This document shows positions 1 through 15,000 of a stretch of DNA of 64,000 nt, in pieces (within the stretch, counting starts at the first letter, position 1; each line of letters opens with the position of its first letter). The stretch lies in the NCBI RefSeq assembly GCF_000384295.1, contig NZ_KB913037.1, positions 8,309,533 to 8,373,532 of the forward strand. The letters are read 5' to 3'. The position numbers were made by a program, and so were the translations under genes. This stretch comes from Amycolatopsis balhimycina FH 1894. GTDB lineage: Bacteria > Actinomycetota > Actinomycetes > Mycobacteriales > Pseudonocardiaceae. The notes under the pieces are model-generated. The model did no database searches. It was given only the letters and a program-made list of their open reading frames with translations, and was not told where the DNA came from.

Positions 1-3000
1 CTTCGCCGAGCTGAACGCGCTCGCCAACCGGCTGGCCCGGCACCTCGTCTCGCTGGGCGCCGGTCCGGAACGGGTCGTGGCGCTCGCGCTCCCGCGTACG
101 GCGGAGGCGATCATCGCCTTCCTGGCCGTGCTGAAGGCCGGTGCGGTGTACCTGCCGATCGATCCCGCGCTGCCCGCCGACCGGAAGGATCTGCTGTTAC
201 GGGACGCCGGGGCCAGTGTGCTCCTCGACACCCCGGAAATCGTTGCCGCGCTGGGGGAATACTCGGCCGCGGATCTCACCGACGCGGACCGCGTTGCGCC
301 ACTTCGGCCGGACAATACGGCCTATGTCATTTACACCTCCGGGTCGACGGGGCGTCCGAAAGGTGTGGCCGTCCCGTACCGCAATCTGACGAATCTGTTG
401 TTCAACCACCGCAACGACTTCGCCGCGCCGGGGCGGCGGTTGCGGGTCGCGCTGACCGCGACACTGTCGTTCGACACGTCCCTCGAAGGCCCGCTGCTGA
501 TGGCCGACGGCCACGAGCTGCACCTGATCGGCGACGACGTCCGGCTCGACGCCCACGCCCTCGTCGACCACATCGCCGAGCACCGGATCGACTTCCTCGA
601 CCTCACCCCGACCTACCTGCGCCGGCTGATCCCCGCCGGGCTGCTGACCGATCCGCGGCACCGCCCGAAGATCCTCATGCTCGGCGGCGAAGCACTGGAC
701 GACACGCTCTGGCACGAACTCGCCGGCGCCGAAGTCACCGTGGCGCACAACTTCTACGGCCCCACCGAGTACACAGTGGACGCTGTTTCGGGCCGGGTCG
801 GCGAAACGGCCCGTCCGGTGCTGGGCCGTCCACTCGCCAACACCCGCGCCTACGTCGTCGACCAGGACCTGCGGCCGGTGCCCGCCGGCGTGCCCGGTGA
901 GCTCTGCCTGGCCGGAGCGCAGCTCGCGCGCGGCTACCTCGGCCGGCCGGGCCGGACCGCCGGCAGCTTCGTCGCGAACCCGTTCGGCGAGCCGGGCGAG
1001 CGGATGTACCGCACCGGCGACCGGGTGCGCTGGACGGCCGACGGGCAGCTGGAGTACCTGGGCCGGCTCGACGACCAGGTGAAGATCCGCGGCTTCCGCG
1101 TCGAGCCGGGCGAGGTCGAGGCCGCACTGGTCCGCCTGCCCGAGGTCACCGCGGCCGTCGTGGTCGCCAACCGTCCGGACGGCGGGCACGCCCGGCTGGT
1201 CGCCTACGTCGTCGGCGCCGACCCGGTGCCACCCACGGCCGACGAGCTGCGCGCCGCCCTGCGGGCCACGCTGCCCGACTACCTGGTGCCGTCGGCCTTC
1301 GTCCCGATCGACGCCGTCCCGCTGACGCCGCAAGGAAAAGTCGACCGCCGGGCGCTCCCGGCACCCGACGCGCCGGCGGACGGCCAGGCCTACGTGCCCG
1401 CGCGGACCGCCGTCGAGCACCAGCTGGTGGCGATCTGGTCCGAGGTGCTCGGCAACGACCGCATCGGCGTCGAGGACAACTTCTTCGGCCTCGGCGGCGA
1501 CTCGATCCTCAGCATCCAGGTGGTCGCCCAGGCCCGCCAGGCAGGCCTGCGGCTCACCTCACGCGACATCTTCCTGCACCAGACCATCGCCGGGCTCGCG
1601 ACCGCGGTGCAGACCGCCGCCGTCCACGCCCCGGCGGCGGGACCGGTCACCGGCCCGGCGCCCCTCACCCCGATCCAGCACTGGTTCTTCGCCACCCACG
1701 GGCCGCTGGCTCACTTCACGATGTCGCAGCTGCTGGAACTGCCCGCCGACGTCGACCAGCAGGCACTGCGGACCGCCCTCGACGCCGTCGTCGCCCACCA
1801 CGAGGCACTGCGGACCCGGTTCTTCACCGTCGACGGCCGGTGGCGGCAGGAAGTCACGCCGGCCGCGCCGACCGGGATCCTGCGGATCCGGGACCTGTCC
1901 TCGTTCGGTGACGCCGGGCAGCGCGCCGGCATCGAGGCCGCCGCCGCGCAGGTGCGCGCCGGGCTGGAAGTCACCACCGGCGAACTCGCCGGCGCGGCGC
2001 TGCTCCTGCGCGGCACCCGGCCGCCGCTGCTGTTCCTGGCCGTGCACCACCTCGTGGCCGACGGCGTTTCGCTGCGGCTGCTGCTCGGCGACCTCGAAAC
2101 CGCCTACCAGCAGGTCGTCGCCGGGACCCCGGTCCGGCTCGCGGCCACGGGCACACCGTTCACCCAGTGGGCGCACCTGCTGGAGGAGCACGTCCGTGCC
2201 GGCGGGTTCGACGACGACATCGAGCACTGGACGCGCGTGGCCCGCCGGGTCCCGCCGGCGCTGGCGGCCGACCACGCCGGCGCGGGCACCACCGGCTCCA
2301 CCCGGACGCTGACCGTGTCCCTCGGCGCCGAGGACACCGACGCGTTGCTGCACAAGGTGCCCGCGACCTACCGGACCCAGGTCAACGACGTGCTGCTGAG
2401 CGCGCTCGGGCGGGCACTGGCGAACCGCACGCGGCAGGACGGCGTCCTGATCGCGCTGGAGGGGCACGGCCGGGAGGACGTCTTCGACGGCGTCGACCTC
2501 TCCCGCACGGCCGGCTGGTTCACCACGCAGTTCCCGGTGGCGCTCGACCTGCCGCCGTCGGGGGAGTGGGGCGCGACCCTCAAGGCGGTCAAGGAACAGC
2601 TGCGGGCCGTCCCGCGCCGGGGCCTGAGCTACGAGGCCCTGCGGTACCTCGGCGAGCCCGGCGCTCCGGGCCACGCCCTGCAGGCGTTCCCGCTGCCGCA
2701 GATCTGCTTCAACTACCACGGCCGCTGGGACGCCCAGGCCGGTGCCGGCGGCCTGTTCCGCGGCCGGCACGACAGCGCGGGCCCGGACATCGCCCCCGGC
2801 GAGGCGAGCACCTACCAGCTGGACGTCACCGGCGTCGTCGAGTCCGGCGAGCTCGCGGTGACGTGGTCCTATTCGGACCAGGTCTACGACGACGGGACGG
2901 TCCGGGACCTGGCCGAGGCGATGGTGACAGGACTGCGGGAGATCGTCGCGCACTGCGCGCTTCCCGGCAGCGGCGGCCGCACGCCGTCCGACTTCCCGTT

Positions 3001-6000
3001 GGCCCGCCTCGGACAGTCCACTGTGGACAGGATCATTGGCGACGGCCGCGACGTCGACGACGTCTACCCGCTGACCCCGCTGCAGGCGGGCATGCTGTTC
3101 CACAGCCTCCTGGACCCCACGGCCGACGCCTACGTCGACCAGGCCCGGATGCTCCTGGACGGGGTTCGGGACCCCGACGCGTTCGCGCTCGCCTGGCAGC
3201 AGGTCGCCGACCGGACACCGGTCCTGCGCACCCAGCTCGTCTGGGACGGCGTCGAAGAACCCCTGCAGGTGGTGCGGCACCGCGCGGTCGTGCCCATCAC
3301 CCGCCACGACTGGCGCGGCTTGTCCGAGGCCGAGCAGACCGCCCAGCTGGAGCGGCTCTCGGCCGAGGACGCCGCCGCCGGGCTTGATCTCACCACCGCG
3401 CCGCTGATGCGGCTCGCCGTCATCGCGCTGACCCACGACCGCGTGCTGCTGATGTGGACGTCCCACCACATCGTGCTCGACGGCTGGAGCCTGGCCCAGA
3501 TCTTCACCGAGGTGTGCGAGCAGTACGCCGCGATCACCGAGCACCGGGTGCCGCGGGTGCCGGCCCACCGGCCGTTCCGCGACTACCTCGGCTGGCTGGC
3601 CGCGCAGGACAGCGCAGCGGCCGAAGACCATTGGCGCGCGGTGCTGTCCGGGTTCGCCGCCCCGACCCCGCTGCCGTGGGACCGGCCCCCGGCCCAGGCG
3701 CACCGGACGCGCTCGTCGCGGTCCGTCCGGGTCGCACTGTCCACCGAGGACACGGACCGGTTGCGGGCGGTGGCCCGGCGCCACAGCCTGACCGTCAACA
3801 CGCTCGTCCAAGGCGCGTGGGCGCTGCTGCTGGCCCACTCCAGCGGCGAGCCCGACGTCGTGTTCGGCACCACCGTCTCCGGCCGTCCCGACGACCTGCC
3901 GGGCGTGGAGAACATGATCGGGATGTTCATCAACACCGTCCCGACGCGGACGCGGATCGACAGCGGCGAGCCGGTGCTGGCGTGGCTGCGGCGGCTGCAG
4001 GACGAACAGAACCAGGCGCGGCGGTACGACTTCCTCGCCCTCGGGCGGCTGCGTGCCCTCAGCGACGTCCCGTCGGGGGAGAACCTGTTCGACAGCATGG
4101 TCGCGTTCGAGAACTACCCCTTCGACGAGAACGCCGCCGCCCGGGCGGGTGTCTCCCTGCGGGAAGTCACCGCCCTCGACGCCACGACGTTCCCGGTCAC
4201 CTTGCGCGCCTACGTCGACCGGCGCCTCGGCTTCGAGCTGGGCACCGACCCGGACCTGTTCGACGACAGCACCGCCACCGCGCTGGCCGCCCGGCTGGAG
4301 ACGCTGCTGCTCGGGATCGCCGAGAACCCGGACCGCCCGATCGCCAAGCTGCCCTGGCTGTCGGCCGACGACCGCGCACAGCTGGTCGCGGACCAGCCCG
4401 TGCCGCTGCCCGCGCCGACCATCACCGAACTGTTCGCCGCCCAGGTCACGGCGCACCCGGACGCGGTCGCGCTCACCGCCGACGGCACCTCCCTGACCTA
4501 CGCCGAGCTCAATGCGCGGGCCAACCGGCTCGCGCACCGGCTGATCGCGCTCGGCGCCGGCCCCGAACGGTTCGTCGCGCTGCGCCTGCCGCGCTCGCCG
4601 GAGCAGGTCGTCGCGATCCTGGCCGTGCTCAAGGCCGGGGCCGCCTACCTGCCGATCGACCCGGCCACGCCGGCCGAACGCGTCGACCGGATGTTCGCCG
4701 ACACCGATCCCGTCGCCGTCCTCACGCCCGAAGACGTCGCCGGGGAATCGGGTCCCGAAACCGACCCGCCGCCGCGCTGCACCCCGGACCACCCCGCCTA
4801 CGTCATCTACACCTCCGGCTCGACCGGGCTGCCCAAGGGCGTGGTGATCCCGCACCGCAACGTCACCCGCCTGTTCGCCGCGACCGCTCGGTTCGGCTTC
4901 GGCCGCGACGACGTCTGGACGCTGTTCCACTCCTACGCGTTCGACTTTTCCGTCTGGGAGATCTGGGGCCCGCTGCTGCACGGCGGCCGGCTCGTCGTCG
5001 TGCCGCACGCCGTGTCCCGCTCGCCGCGGGAGTTCCTGCGCCTGCTCGCCGGCGAAGGCGTCACCGTGCTCAACCAGACGCCGTCGGCGTTCTACCAGCT
5101 CGTCCGGGCCGACGAAGACAATCCCGGCACCCGGCTTGCCCTGCGGTACGTGGTCTTCGGCGGCGAGGCACTCGACACGCGCCGGCTGGCCGGCTGGTTC
5201 CGGCGTCGCGGCGACCAGGCCCCGCGGCTGGTCAACATGTACGGCATCACCGAAACCACCGTGCACGTCACCCACCACGACCTCGTGTCCGACAGGGACA
5301 CAGTGGACACTCCAGGGCTCGTCGGCACCGTCCTGCCCGACCTGCGCGGTCACGTCCTCGACGCCGACCTGAACCCCGTCCCGCCCGGGGTGCCGGGTGA
5401 GCTTTACGTGGCCGGTGACGGCCTGGCCCGCGGCTACCTCGGCCGGCCGGGACTGACCGCCGCCCGGTTCGTCGCCGACCCGTTCGGCACGCCCGGCTCC
5501 CGCATGTACCGCTCCGGCGACCGGGTGTCCCGCACCCGCGACGGCGCCCTGCGCTACCACGGCCGCGCCGACCACCAAGTCAAGATCCGCGGCTTCCGCA
5601 TCGAACCGGGCGAGATCGAAGCCACCCTGCTCGCCCTGCCGGAGGTCCGTTCGGCGGCGGTGCTGGCCCGTGAGGACGAACCCGGCCGCAAGCGGCTCGT
5701 CGCCTACGTCGTCGCCGCGACCCCGGACGCGCCGCCGAGCGCGGCCCGGCTGCGCGAGCACCTGGGCCGGTCGCTGCCGGACTACATGGTGCCCTCGGCG
5801 TTCGTCACCCTCGACGAACTGCCGTTGACACGCAACGGAAAGCTCGACCAGCGTGCGTTGCCCGCGCCTGACGCGGCCGCCCCGGCGGACACCGCGTTCG
5901 TCGAACCCCGCACGGAAACCGAACGCACGGTCGCGGCGGTCCTGGCCACCACGCTCGGCCTGGAGCGGGTCGGGGCCGAGGGCCACTTCTTCGAGCTGGG

Positions 6001-9000
6001 CGGGGATTCCATCCTCAGCATCCGGTTCACCTCCGCGCTGCGCGAGGCCTTCGGCGTCGAAGTGTCGCCGCGGACGGTGTTCGACCACCCGACGGTGGCC
6101 GGCCTGGCGGCCGCGCTGCCCACCGCGTCCGCGACCCCGCTGACCGCGGCGATCACCCCGGTGGACCGAGACGGCGAGCTGCCGCTGTCCTTCGCCCAGC
6201 AGCGTCTGTGGTTCCTCGACGAATTCGCCCCCGGCAGCACCGACCACGTCACGGTCTTCGGCGTGCGGCTGCGCGGAGACCTGCGGCTCGACGCCCTCTC
6301 CCGGGCGCTCACCACGCTGATCGCCCGGCACGAGTCGCTGCGCACCACGTTCCCGTCCGTCGACGGACGGCCCCGCCAGGTCGTGGGGGAGCCGTGGCAG
6401 CTCGCGCTGCCGGTCACGGAAGCGACCGACCTCCAGCGGCTGCTGGCCGAGGACCTCGCCCGGCCGTTCGACCTGGCGCGCGGCCCGCTGCTGCGGGCCC
6501 GGCTCGTCCGGCTGGCCGCCGACGACCACGCGCTCGTGCTGTCCCTGCACCACATCATCACCGATGGCTGGTCGATGGGCGTCCTCGCCGGCGAACTGGC
6601 CACCCTCTACGGTGACGAGCGAGCCGAACTGCCCGCGCTGCCGATCCAGTACGTGGACTTCGCCGCGTGGCAGCGCACCCGTCTCACCGGCGACTTCCTG
6701 GCCGAGCAGCTCGGCTTCTGGCGGCAAGAGCTGGCGGGCCTGCGCCCGCTCGACCTGCCGACCGACCGCCCGCGGCCGGCCACCCGGACGTCGAACGGCG
6801 CCGAACACGAGTTCGCTCTCGGCGCCGACGCCCTCGCCGGGCTGCGCCGGCTGAGCCGCGACCGCGACACGACCTTGTTCACGGCGCTCGTCGCGGCCTG
6901 CCAGCTGGTGCTGCGGCGCTGGGCCGGCCAGGACGACGTCGCCGTCGGGACGATCACGTCCGGCCGGGACCACGCGGGTGTCCAGGACCTCGTCGGCCTC
7001 TTCGTCAACACCGTCGTGCTCCGGTCCCCTGTGGACGGACGGCAGGGCTTCGGCGAGCTGCTCGGCGCCGTCCGCCGGACGGTCCTCGACGCCTTCGCCC
7101 ACCAGGAGGTGCCGTTCGAGCGCATCGTCGACGAGCTGAGCCCTGACCGCGACCCCAGCCGCACCCCGCTGTTCGAGGTCCTGGTGACCCTGCAGAACGC
7201 CGGGAACCGCCTGCCCGCCCTCGCCGGGCTCACGGCGAGCGAGCTGGCCCTGCCGATGACCACCGCCGGGTTCGACCTGAGTGTCGAGTTCGAGGAGCGC
7301 CCGGACGGGCTGCGGGGGTTGCTCAACTACGACACCGACCTGTTCGACGCGGCGACGATGCGGCGGTTCGCCGAGCACCTCACGGTCCTGCTCACCGCCG
7401 TCGTCGCCGAACCCGACCGGCCCGTCGACGCGCTGCCGCTGCTGCCCGCGACCGAACACGACCTCGTCGTCGAGACGTGGAACGCGACCGACCGGCCGGT
7501 GCCGGACACCACCGTCGTCGAGCTGTTCGAGGCCCAGGCCGCCCGGACCCCGCACGCGACCGCGCTGGTCTGCGGCGCCACGACGGTGACCTTCGCCGAG
7601 CTGAACACGCGGGCCAACCGGATCGCGCGCGTCCTCGTCGCCGGAGGTGCCGGGCCCGAACGGCTCGTCGCCGTCGCGCTGCCCCGGTCCGCGGAACTCG
7701 TGGTCACGATCCTCGCCGTCCTCAAGGCCGGTGCGGTCCACCTGCCGCTGGATCCCGAGCTGCCCGCCCGGCGCCGGGAGGCGCTGCTGGCGGACGCGCG
7801 GCCTGTACTGGTCCTCACCGAGCCGGTCGCCGCGGAGGAAACGGACACGAACCTCACCGACGCAGACCGGCTGGCGCCGCTCACCCCGGACCACGCCGCC
7901 TACGCGATCTACACCTCCGGCTCCACCGGAACGCCGAAGGGCGTACTCGTCGGCCACCGCGCCCTGGCCAATTTCGCCGTCGACCACGCTGGCCAGTTCA
8001 CCGCCGCGGCCGGGAAGGACCGGCTGCGGGTGGCGCTGACCGCCGCGTTCTCCTTCGACGCGTCCTGGGAAGCCGTGCTGCTGATGCTCACGGCCGGGCA
8101 CGAACTGCACATGATCGACGGCGACACGCGGCTCGACCCAGCCCTGCTCGCCGGGTATGTCGCCGAGCACCGGATCGATCTGGTCAACTCGACGCCGTCG
8201 TTCGTCCGGCACCTGCTGGACGCGGGGTTCGGGGAACACCGGCCCTCGGTGCTGCTGGTCGGCGGAGAAGCCGTCGGCGAAGCGCTGTGGCGCGACCTGA
8301 GCGACGTCGACGGCGTCACCGCGTTCAACCTCTACGGCCCGACCGAGTGCACAGTCGACGCGACCCTCTGCCGGATCGGCGAAACCGCGCGCGAGGTGAT
8401 CGGCCGCCCGATCGGGAACGTGCGCACCTACGTCCTCGACGACCGGCTGCGCCCGGCGCCGATCGGCGTGCCCGGGGAACTGCACCTGGCCGGCGTCCAG
8501 CTTGCCCGCGGCTACCTCAACCGGCCCGGGCTGACGGCGGATCGCTTCCGCGCCAACCCCTTCGGGCCGCCCGGCAGCCGGATGTACGCCACCGGCGACC
8601 GCGTCCGCTGGACCGCCGAGGGCCACCTGGAGTACCTCGGCCGCGTCGACGACCAGGTCAAGATCCGCGGCTTCCGGATCGAGCCCGGCGAGGTCGAGGC
8701 GGCGCTGCGTGCGCTGCCCGAGGTCGCCGACGCGGTGGTCGTCGCGCGCCACGACGACGGCCACGCCCGGCTGGTCGCCTACGTCGTCCCCGTTGCCGGG
8801 TCTCCGGCGGACGCGGCGCAGCTGCGGACCGCCCTGAAGGCGACTCTGCCCGACCACCTCGTGCCGTCGGTGTTCGTCCCGCTCGAGCGGCTGCCGCTGG
8901 CGACCAGCGGAAAGGTCGACCGCCGCGCACTGCCCGCGCCCGCCGTCCGACCCGCCCCGGCCGAGGGGCGGACCGCGCCGCGCACGGACACCGAACGGCT

Positions 9001-12000
9001 GCTCGCGGAGATCTGGGCCGAAGTCCTCGGCGTCCCGGACCCGGGGGTGGACGACAACTTCTTCGCCCTCGGCGGGGATTCGATCCTCAGCATCCAGGTC
9101 GTCTCCCGGGCCCGGCGGCACGGCCTGCGCCTGACCTCCCGTGACGTCTTCCGCCACCAGAGCATCGCCGAACTGGCCTTGGTCGCCGGTGCCGAGGCAG
9201 CCGCCGAGCCCGTAGCCGGGTTCACCGGCTCGGCGCCGCTCACGCCGATCCAGCGGTGGTTCTTCGAAACCGGCCACCACGACCACTTCACGATGTCCAC
9301 GCTCGCCGAACTCGACCCGGACGTCTCGATTTCCGCGCTCGAAACCGCACTGAACGCGGTACTGGCCCGCCACGACGCCCTGCGCACCCGGTTCACCCGC
9401 ACCGGCGACGGGTGGCGCCAGGAGTTCCGGCCCGACGCGGAAATCCCGGCGCTCCGGCAGGTGTCCGATGTGGACACCAGCGTGGTCGCGGCCGAAGCCC
9501 GTGCCACCTTGCGGGTCGAGGGCGGCCCGCTCGCCGCGGCCGTGCTGATCACGGCTCCCGGGCGGCCGCCGCGGCTGCTGCTGGTCGTCCACCACCTGGT
9601 GGTCGACGGCGTGTCGTGGCGGATCCTGTTCGACGACCTGGAAACCGCCTACCGCCAGGTGGTTTCCGGCCGGCCGGTCGACCTCGGCCCGGCGCCGGTC
9701 AGCTACCTCCGCTGGGCGGACCGCCTTGCCGGGCACGCGTTCGACGCCGAACTGCCGTACTGGACGGAAGCGCTCGACGGCGTCGTCCCGGATCTGCCCG
9801 TGGACGCGGCGGGGGAGAACACCGCCGGCCGCGCCCGCACGGTCACCGTCCGCCTGGACGCCGAAACGACCGACGCCCTGCTGCACCAGGTCCCCGAGGT
9901 CTACCGCACGCAGATCAACGACGTCCTGCTCAGCGCGCTCGGCCGGGTGCTGGCCCGCTGGACCGGCCGCGAGCGCGTCCTGGTCTCCCTGGAAGGACAC
10001 GGACGCGAAGAGATCTTCGACGACCTCGACCTCTCCCGCACGGCCGGCTGGTTCACCGCCGAGTTCCCGGTCGCGCTCACCCTCCCGGCCGACGGCGGCT
10101 GGGGACCGACGCTGAAAGCGGTCAAGGAACAGCTGCGGGCCGTGCCCGGCAAGGGCCTCGGCTACGGCGCGCTGCGCCGGCTGACCCCGGACTCGCCCCT
10201 GCGCGACGGTCCGGTGCCGCAGATCTCCCTGAACTACCACGGGCAATGGACCGCCGGCGGCGACGACGCCGGGCTGTACCGCGGCTGGGGCGGCGACCTC
10301 GGCGACGACATCGACCCCGAGCGGCCGCGCACCGCGCTGCTCGACGTCGTCGGCATCGTCGACGGCGGCCGGCTCGAACTGGCCTGGACCTACGCGCCCG
10401 ACGTGCACCGCGAGGACACCGTGCGCGGGCTCGCCGAGCAGGTCGTCACGGCGCTGCGGGAAATCGCCGAGCACTGCGCCACCCCCGGCGCCGGCGGCCG
10501 CACGCCGTCGGACTTCCCCCTGGTCCGGCTGAGCCCGGCCGAGCTGGACACCGTGGCCGGCGACGGCCGCGCGGTCGAGGACGTCTACCCGCTGACTCCG
10601 CTGCAGGCCGGGATGGTGTTCCACACCCTGGTCGACGACGGTTCCCCGGCCTACTTCGAGCAGGTCCGCATCCGGCTCGCCGGGGTCGCCGACCCCGCGG
10701 GGCTCGCCGCCGCCTGGCAGCGGGTCGTCGACCGGACCCCGGTGCTGCGCACCCGGCTCGTCTGGACCGGTGTCGAAGAGCCCGTGCAGGTGGTGGACCG
10801 CACCGCGACCCTGCCGGTCGCCCACCACGACTGGCGCGATCTCGGCCCGGCGGACCGCGAAACCGCCCTGCGGGAGGTCTTGGAAGCCGACCGCGCGGTT
10901 CCGTTCGACCTGACCCGGGCCCCGCTGACCCGGCTGACGATCGCCGCCCTGCCCGGCGACGAAGTCGACCTGGTGTGGACCTCCCACCACGTCCTGTTCG
11001 ACGGCTGGAGTGCCGCGCAGATCTTCGCCGAGGCCTGCGAGCACTACGCGGCCGCGACCGCCGGCGTCCGGCCCGCCCTCGTCGCCCGCCGCCCGTACCG
11101 GGACTACCTCGGCTGGCTCGCCGATCGCGACCAGGCCGCGGCCGACGGGTTCTGGCGGACCACCCTGGCCGGCTTCGACGCCCCGACCACGTTGCCCTAC
11201 GACCGCCCGCCGGCCGAGGCCCACCAGTCCCGCTCCACCGATTCGGTCCGGACCGAGCTGCCCCCGGCCGCGACGCTGCGGCTGCGGGAGTTCGCGAGGA
11301 CCCACGGCCTGACCGTCAACACCGTCGTGCAAGGCGTCTGGGCGCTGGCACTGGCGCTGGTCTCCGGCGACCGTGACGTCGTCTTCGGCACCACCGTCTC
11401 CGGGCGCCCGGGCGACCTGGCCGGCGTCGAATCGATGATCGGCCTGTTCATCAACACCATCCCCACCCGCGTCCGCGTCGACGGCACCCAGCCGGTGGCG
11501 CGGTGGCTCGGGCAGCTGCAGGCGGCCCAGAGCGAGGCCCGAGACCACGACTTCGTGTCACTGGCCCGGCTGCGCCCGCTCAGCGACGTCCCCGCCGGCC
11601 AGAACCTGTTCGACAGCATGGTGGTCTTCGAGAACTACCCGATCAGCGAACCCGCCACCGCGGGCGCGCCCCGGGTCGCCGAAGTCGCCTCGGCCGACGC
11701 CACGAACTTCCCGCTGTGCCTGCGGGCGTCCCTGGACGACGGCCTCGCGCTCGACCTCGCCTACGACCCGGCGCTGTTCGACCCCGGTACCATCACCGCG
11801 CTGACCGACCGCCTGGTTACGCTGCTCGACGGCGTCACCGCGGACGCCGAACGGCCGCTGGCGCGGGTCCCGTGGGTCGCCGCCGCCGAACGCGCCCAGG
11901 TGCTCGCCGACGCCCACGGCCCGGGTGCCGCCGGAACACCGTCCACGGTGCCGGCACTGTTCGCCGACCAGGTGCGGCGCCGTCCGGATGACCCCGCCGT

Positions 12001-15000
12001 GCTCGCCGGCGACCGGACCCTGACCTATCTCGAGCTGGACGAGCGGGCGAACCACCTGGCCGGGCGGCTGGCCGGGCTCGGCATCGCCGCCGAAGACCGG
12101 GTCGGGCTGCTGCTCGAACCGTCGGTTGAGCACGTCGTCGCCGAGCTCGCCGTGCTCAAGGCCGGGGCGGCCTACGTGCCGCTGGACACCCGGGCGCCGC
12201 ACGAGCGGCTGCGTGCCGTGCTCGCGGAGGCCGGGGTGCCGGTCGTGGTGGCCGGCGACACCTGGGTGACCACCGCCGAAGCCGTCCACAATGGACCGTC
12301 GCTGACCGTCGGCGAACATCGATCGCCTGCCGCACCGGAATGTTCGGTGAGTCCGGAAAATCTCGCGTACGTGATGTACACCTCCGGTTCCACCGGAGTG
12401 CCCAAGGGCGTCGCGGTGCGCCACCGCGACATCACGGCGCTGGCCCAGGACGGCCGGTTCACCGGCGGCGCCCACACCCGGGTGCTCGCGCACTCGCCGC
12501 TGGCCTTCGACGCGTCCACCTACGAGCTGTGGGTCCCGCTGCTCACCGGCGGCGCGACGGTCCTGCCCGACGGGCCCGACCTGACCGTCGAGTCGTTGCG
12601 GCGCGCGGTTTCCGAGCACGACGTGACGTCGGCGTGGCTGACCGCCGGGCTCTTCCGGCTGCTCGCCCAGGACGCCCCGGACTGCCTCCGTGGCCTGCGC
12701 GAGGTGTGGACCGGCGGCGACGTCGTCCCGCCCGCCGTGGTGCGGGCGGTCCAGGCCGCGTGCCCCGGCCTGGTCGTCGTCGACGGTTACGGCCCGACGG
12801 AAACCACCACCTTCGCCACCTCCTTCCGGATGACCGGCGAGGCGGGTGTGCCCGAGCCGGTGCCGATCGGCCGTCCGCTCGACGGCATGCGCGCGTACGT
12901 GCTGGACGCCGAATCGCGGCCGCTGCCTGCCGGCGCACCCGGTGAACTGTGCCTGGCCGGAGCCGGCCTGGCGCGCGGCTACCTCGGCCGTCCCGGCCTG
13001 ACGGCCGAGCGGTTCGTCCCCGACCCGTTCGGCGCGCCGGGGGAGCGGATGTACCGCACCGGCGACGTCGTCCGGCGCGGACCCGACGGCGAACTCGTGT
13101 TCCTCGGCCGGTCCGACGACCAGGTCAAGCTGCGCGGCTTCCGCATCGAGCCGGCCGAGGTCGAAGCCGTGCTGGCCACCCACCCGGCGGTCGCGCAGGC
13201 GGTCGCGACCGTCCACGCGGACTCCGCCGGCACACGGCGGCTGATCGCCCACGTCGTCCTCGAGCGTGCCTCGGATCCCGACGAGCTGCGCGCGCACGCC
13301 GCCGCGGCGCTGCCCGAGTACATGGTCCCCGCCGTGGTCATGGTGCTGGCTGCCTTGCCGTTGAACCGCAACGGAAAGGTCGACCGCCGCGCCCTGCCCG
13401 TCCCGGACGGCCCGCTGACGTCCGGGCGGCCCTACGTCGAGCCGGCCACGGCGACCCAGCGCGCCGTCGCCGGGATCTGGCAGCGGCTGCTCGGGATCGA
13501 GCGGGTCGGCGCGAAGGACAACTTCTTCGAACTCGGCGGCGATTCGATCCTCAGCATCCGGCTGGTTTCCCGGCTGCTGGCCGAATGCGGTGTGTCGCTG
13601 TCGCCGCGCGCGGTGTTCGCGCACCCGACGGTGTCGCGGCTCGCCGCCGCGATCGAAACCGTGGGGGCCACCGCCAAGGACCCGATTCCCGTCGTGTCCC
13701 GCGACGGCGAGCTGCCGCAGTCCTTCGCCCAGCAGCGCCTGTGGTTCCTCGACGAGTTCGAGCCGGGCGGCACCGAGTACGTCACCAGCTCGGCCGTGCG
13801 CCTGCGCGGCGAACTGGACGTCGACGCGCTGGCCGGGGCGTTCACCGCGCTGGTCGCCCGGCACGAGCCGCTGCGCACGACGTTCGGCTCGGCCGACGGC
13901 CACGGCGTCCAGATCGTGCACCCGCCGTCTCCGGTGCCGCTGCCGGTCGTCGACGCCCGGGAGGAGGAGCTCGCGGAGATCCTGCGCGCCGACGGCGAAC
14001 AGCCCTTCGACCTGAGCGAAGGGCCGTTGCTGCGGGCGAAGCTGATCCGGCTCGCGCCGCGGGAACACGTGCTCACCGTCGCCGTGCACCACATCGTCAC
14101 CGACGGCTGGTCGAACGGGCTCATCGCCGAAGAGGTCGGCGCGTTCTACGCGGCCGCGCTGCACGGCGAACCGGCGGACCTGCCGCCGCTGCCGGTGCAG
14201 TACGCGGACTTCGCGGCCTGGCAACGCGGCCGGCTCGCCGAGCGGGTCCTGTCCGGGCAGGTCGCCTACTGGACCGAGCGCCTGCGCGACCTGACCCCGC
14301 TGCAGCTGCCCACCGACCGGCCGCGCCCGCCGGTGCGCACGACGCGCGGCGCGACGTGCGAGATCGTCGTCCCGGCGGCGGTGACGGCCCGGCTCGAGCA
14401 GGTGAGCCGGCAGCGCGAGACGACGTTGTTCACCACCCTCGTCGCCGCTTGCCAGGTGCTGTTCGGCCGCTGGGCCGGCCAGGACGACGTCGCGGTCGGC
14501 ACGGTCACCTCCGGCCGCGAACGGCCCGAGCTGGAGGGGCTCGTCGGGTTCTTCGTCAACACCCTGGTGCTGCGTTCGCGGGTCCGCCCGGACCTGGCGT
14601 TCACGGCGTTCCTCGACGACGTCGCCGCGGGGGTCCGCGAGGCGTTCGACCACCAGGACCTGCCGTTCGACCGGGTCGTCGACGCGGTGCAGCCGGGCCG
14701 TGACCCCAGCCGCACCCCGCTGTTCCAGGTGATGGTGGTGCTGCAGAACAGCCCGCGGGAAGCGACCCGGCTGCCGGGCGTCGAGACCGAGGAGATCGCG
14801 CAGCCCGCGACCGCGGCGAACTTCGACCTGACGCTCGAATTCCAGCCGGACGGCGAAGTGCTGCGCGCGGCACTGACGTACAACACGGACCTGTTCGACG
14901 CCGCCACGATCGACCGGCTGGCCGCGCATTTGGGTGTCCTGCTGGCGGGCGTCGCCGAGGACCCGGACCGGCCACTGGCCCGGCTCCCCCTGATCGGGGC

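Noticed and set aside
1559..11548. A very long open frame on the minus strand across the NRPS gene
   Set aside because: Its translation is low-complexity Arg/Gly/Asp/Gln-rich with no domain, and it mirrors the codon structure of the plus-strand NRPS; it is a shadow of high-GC third-position bias.
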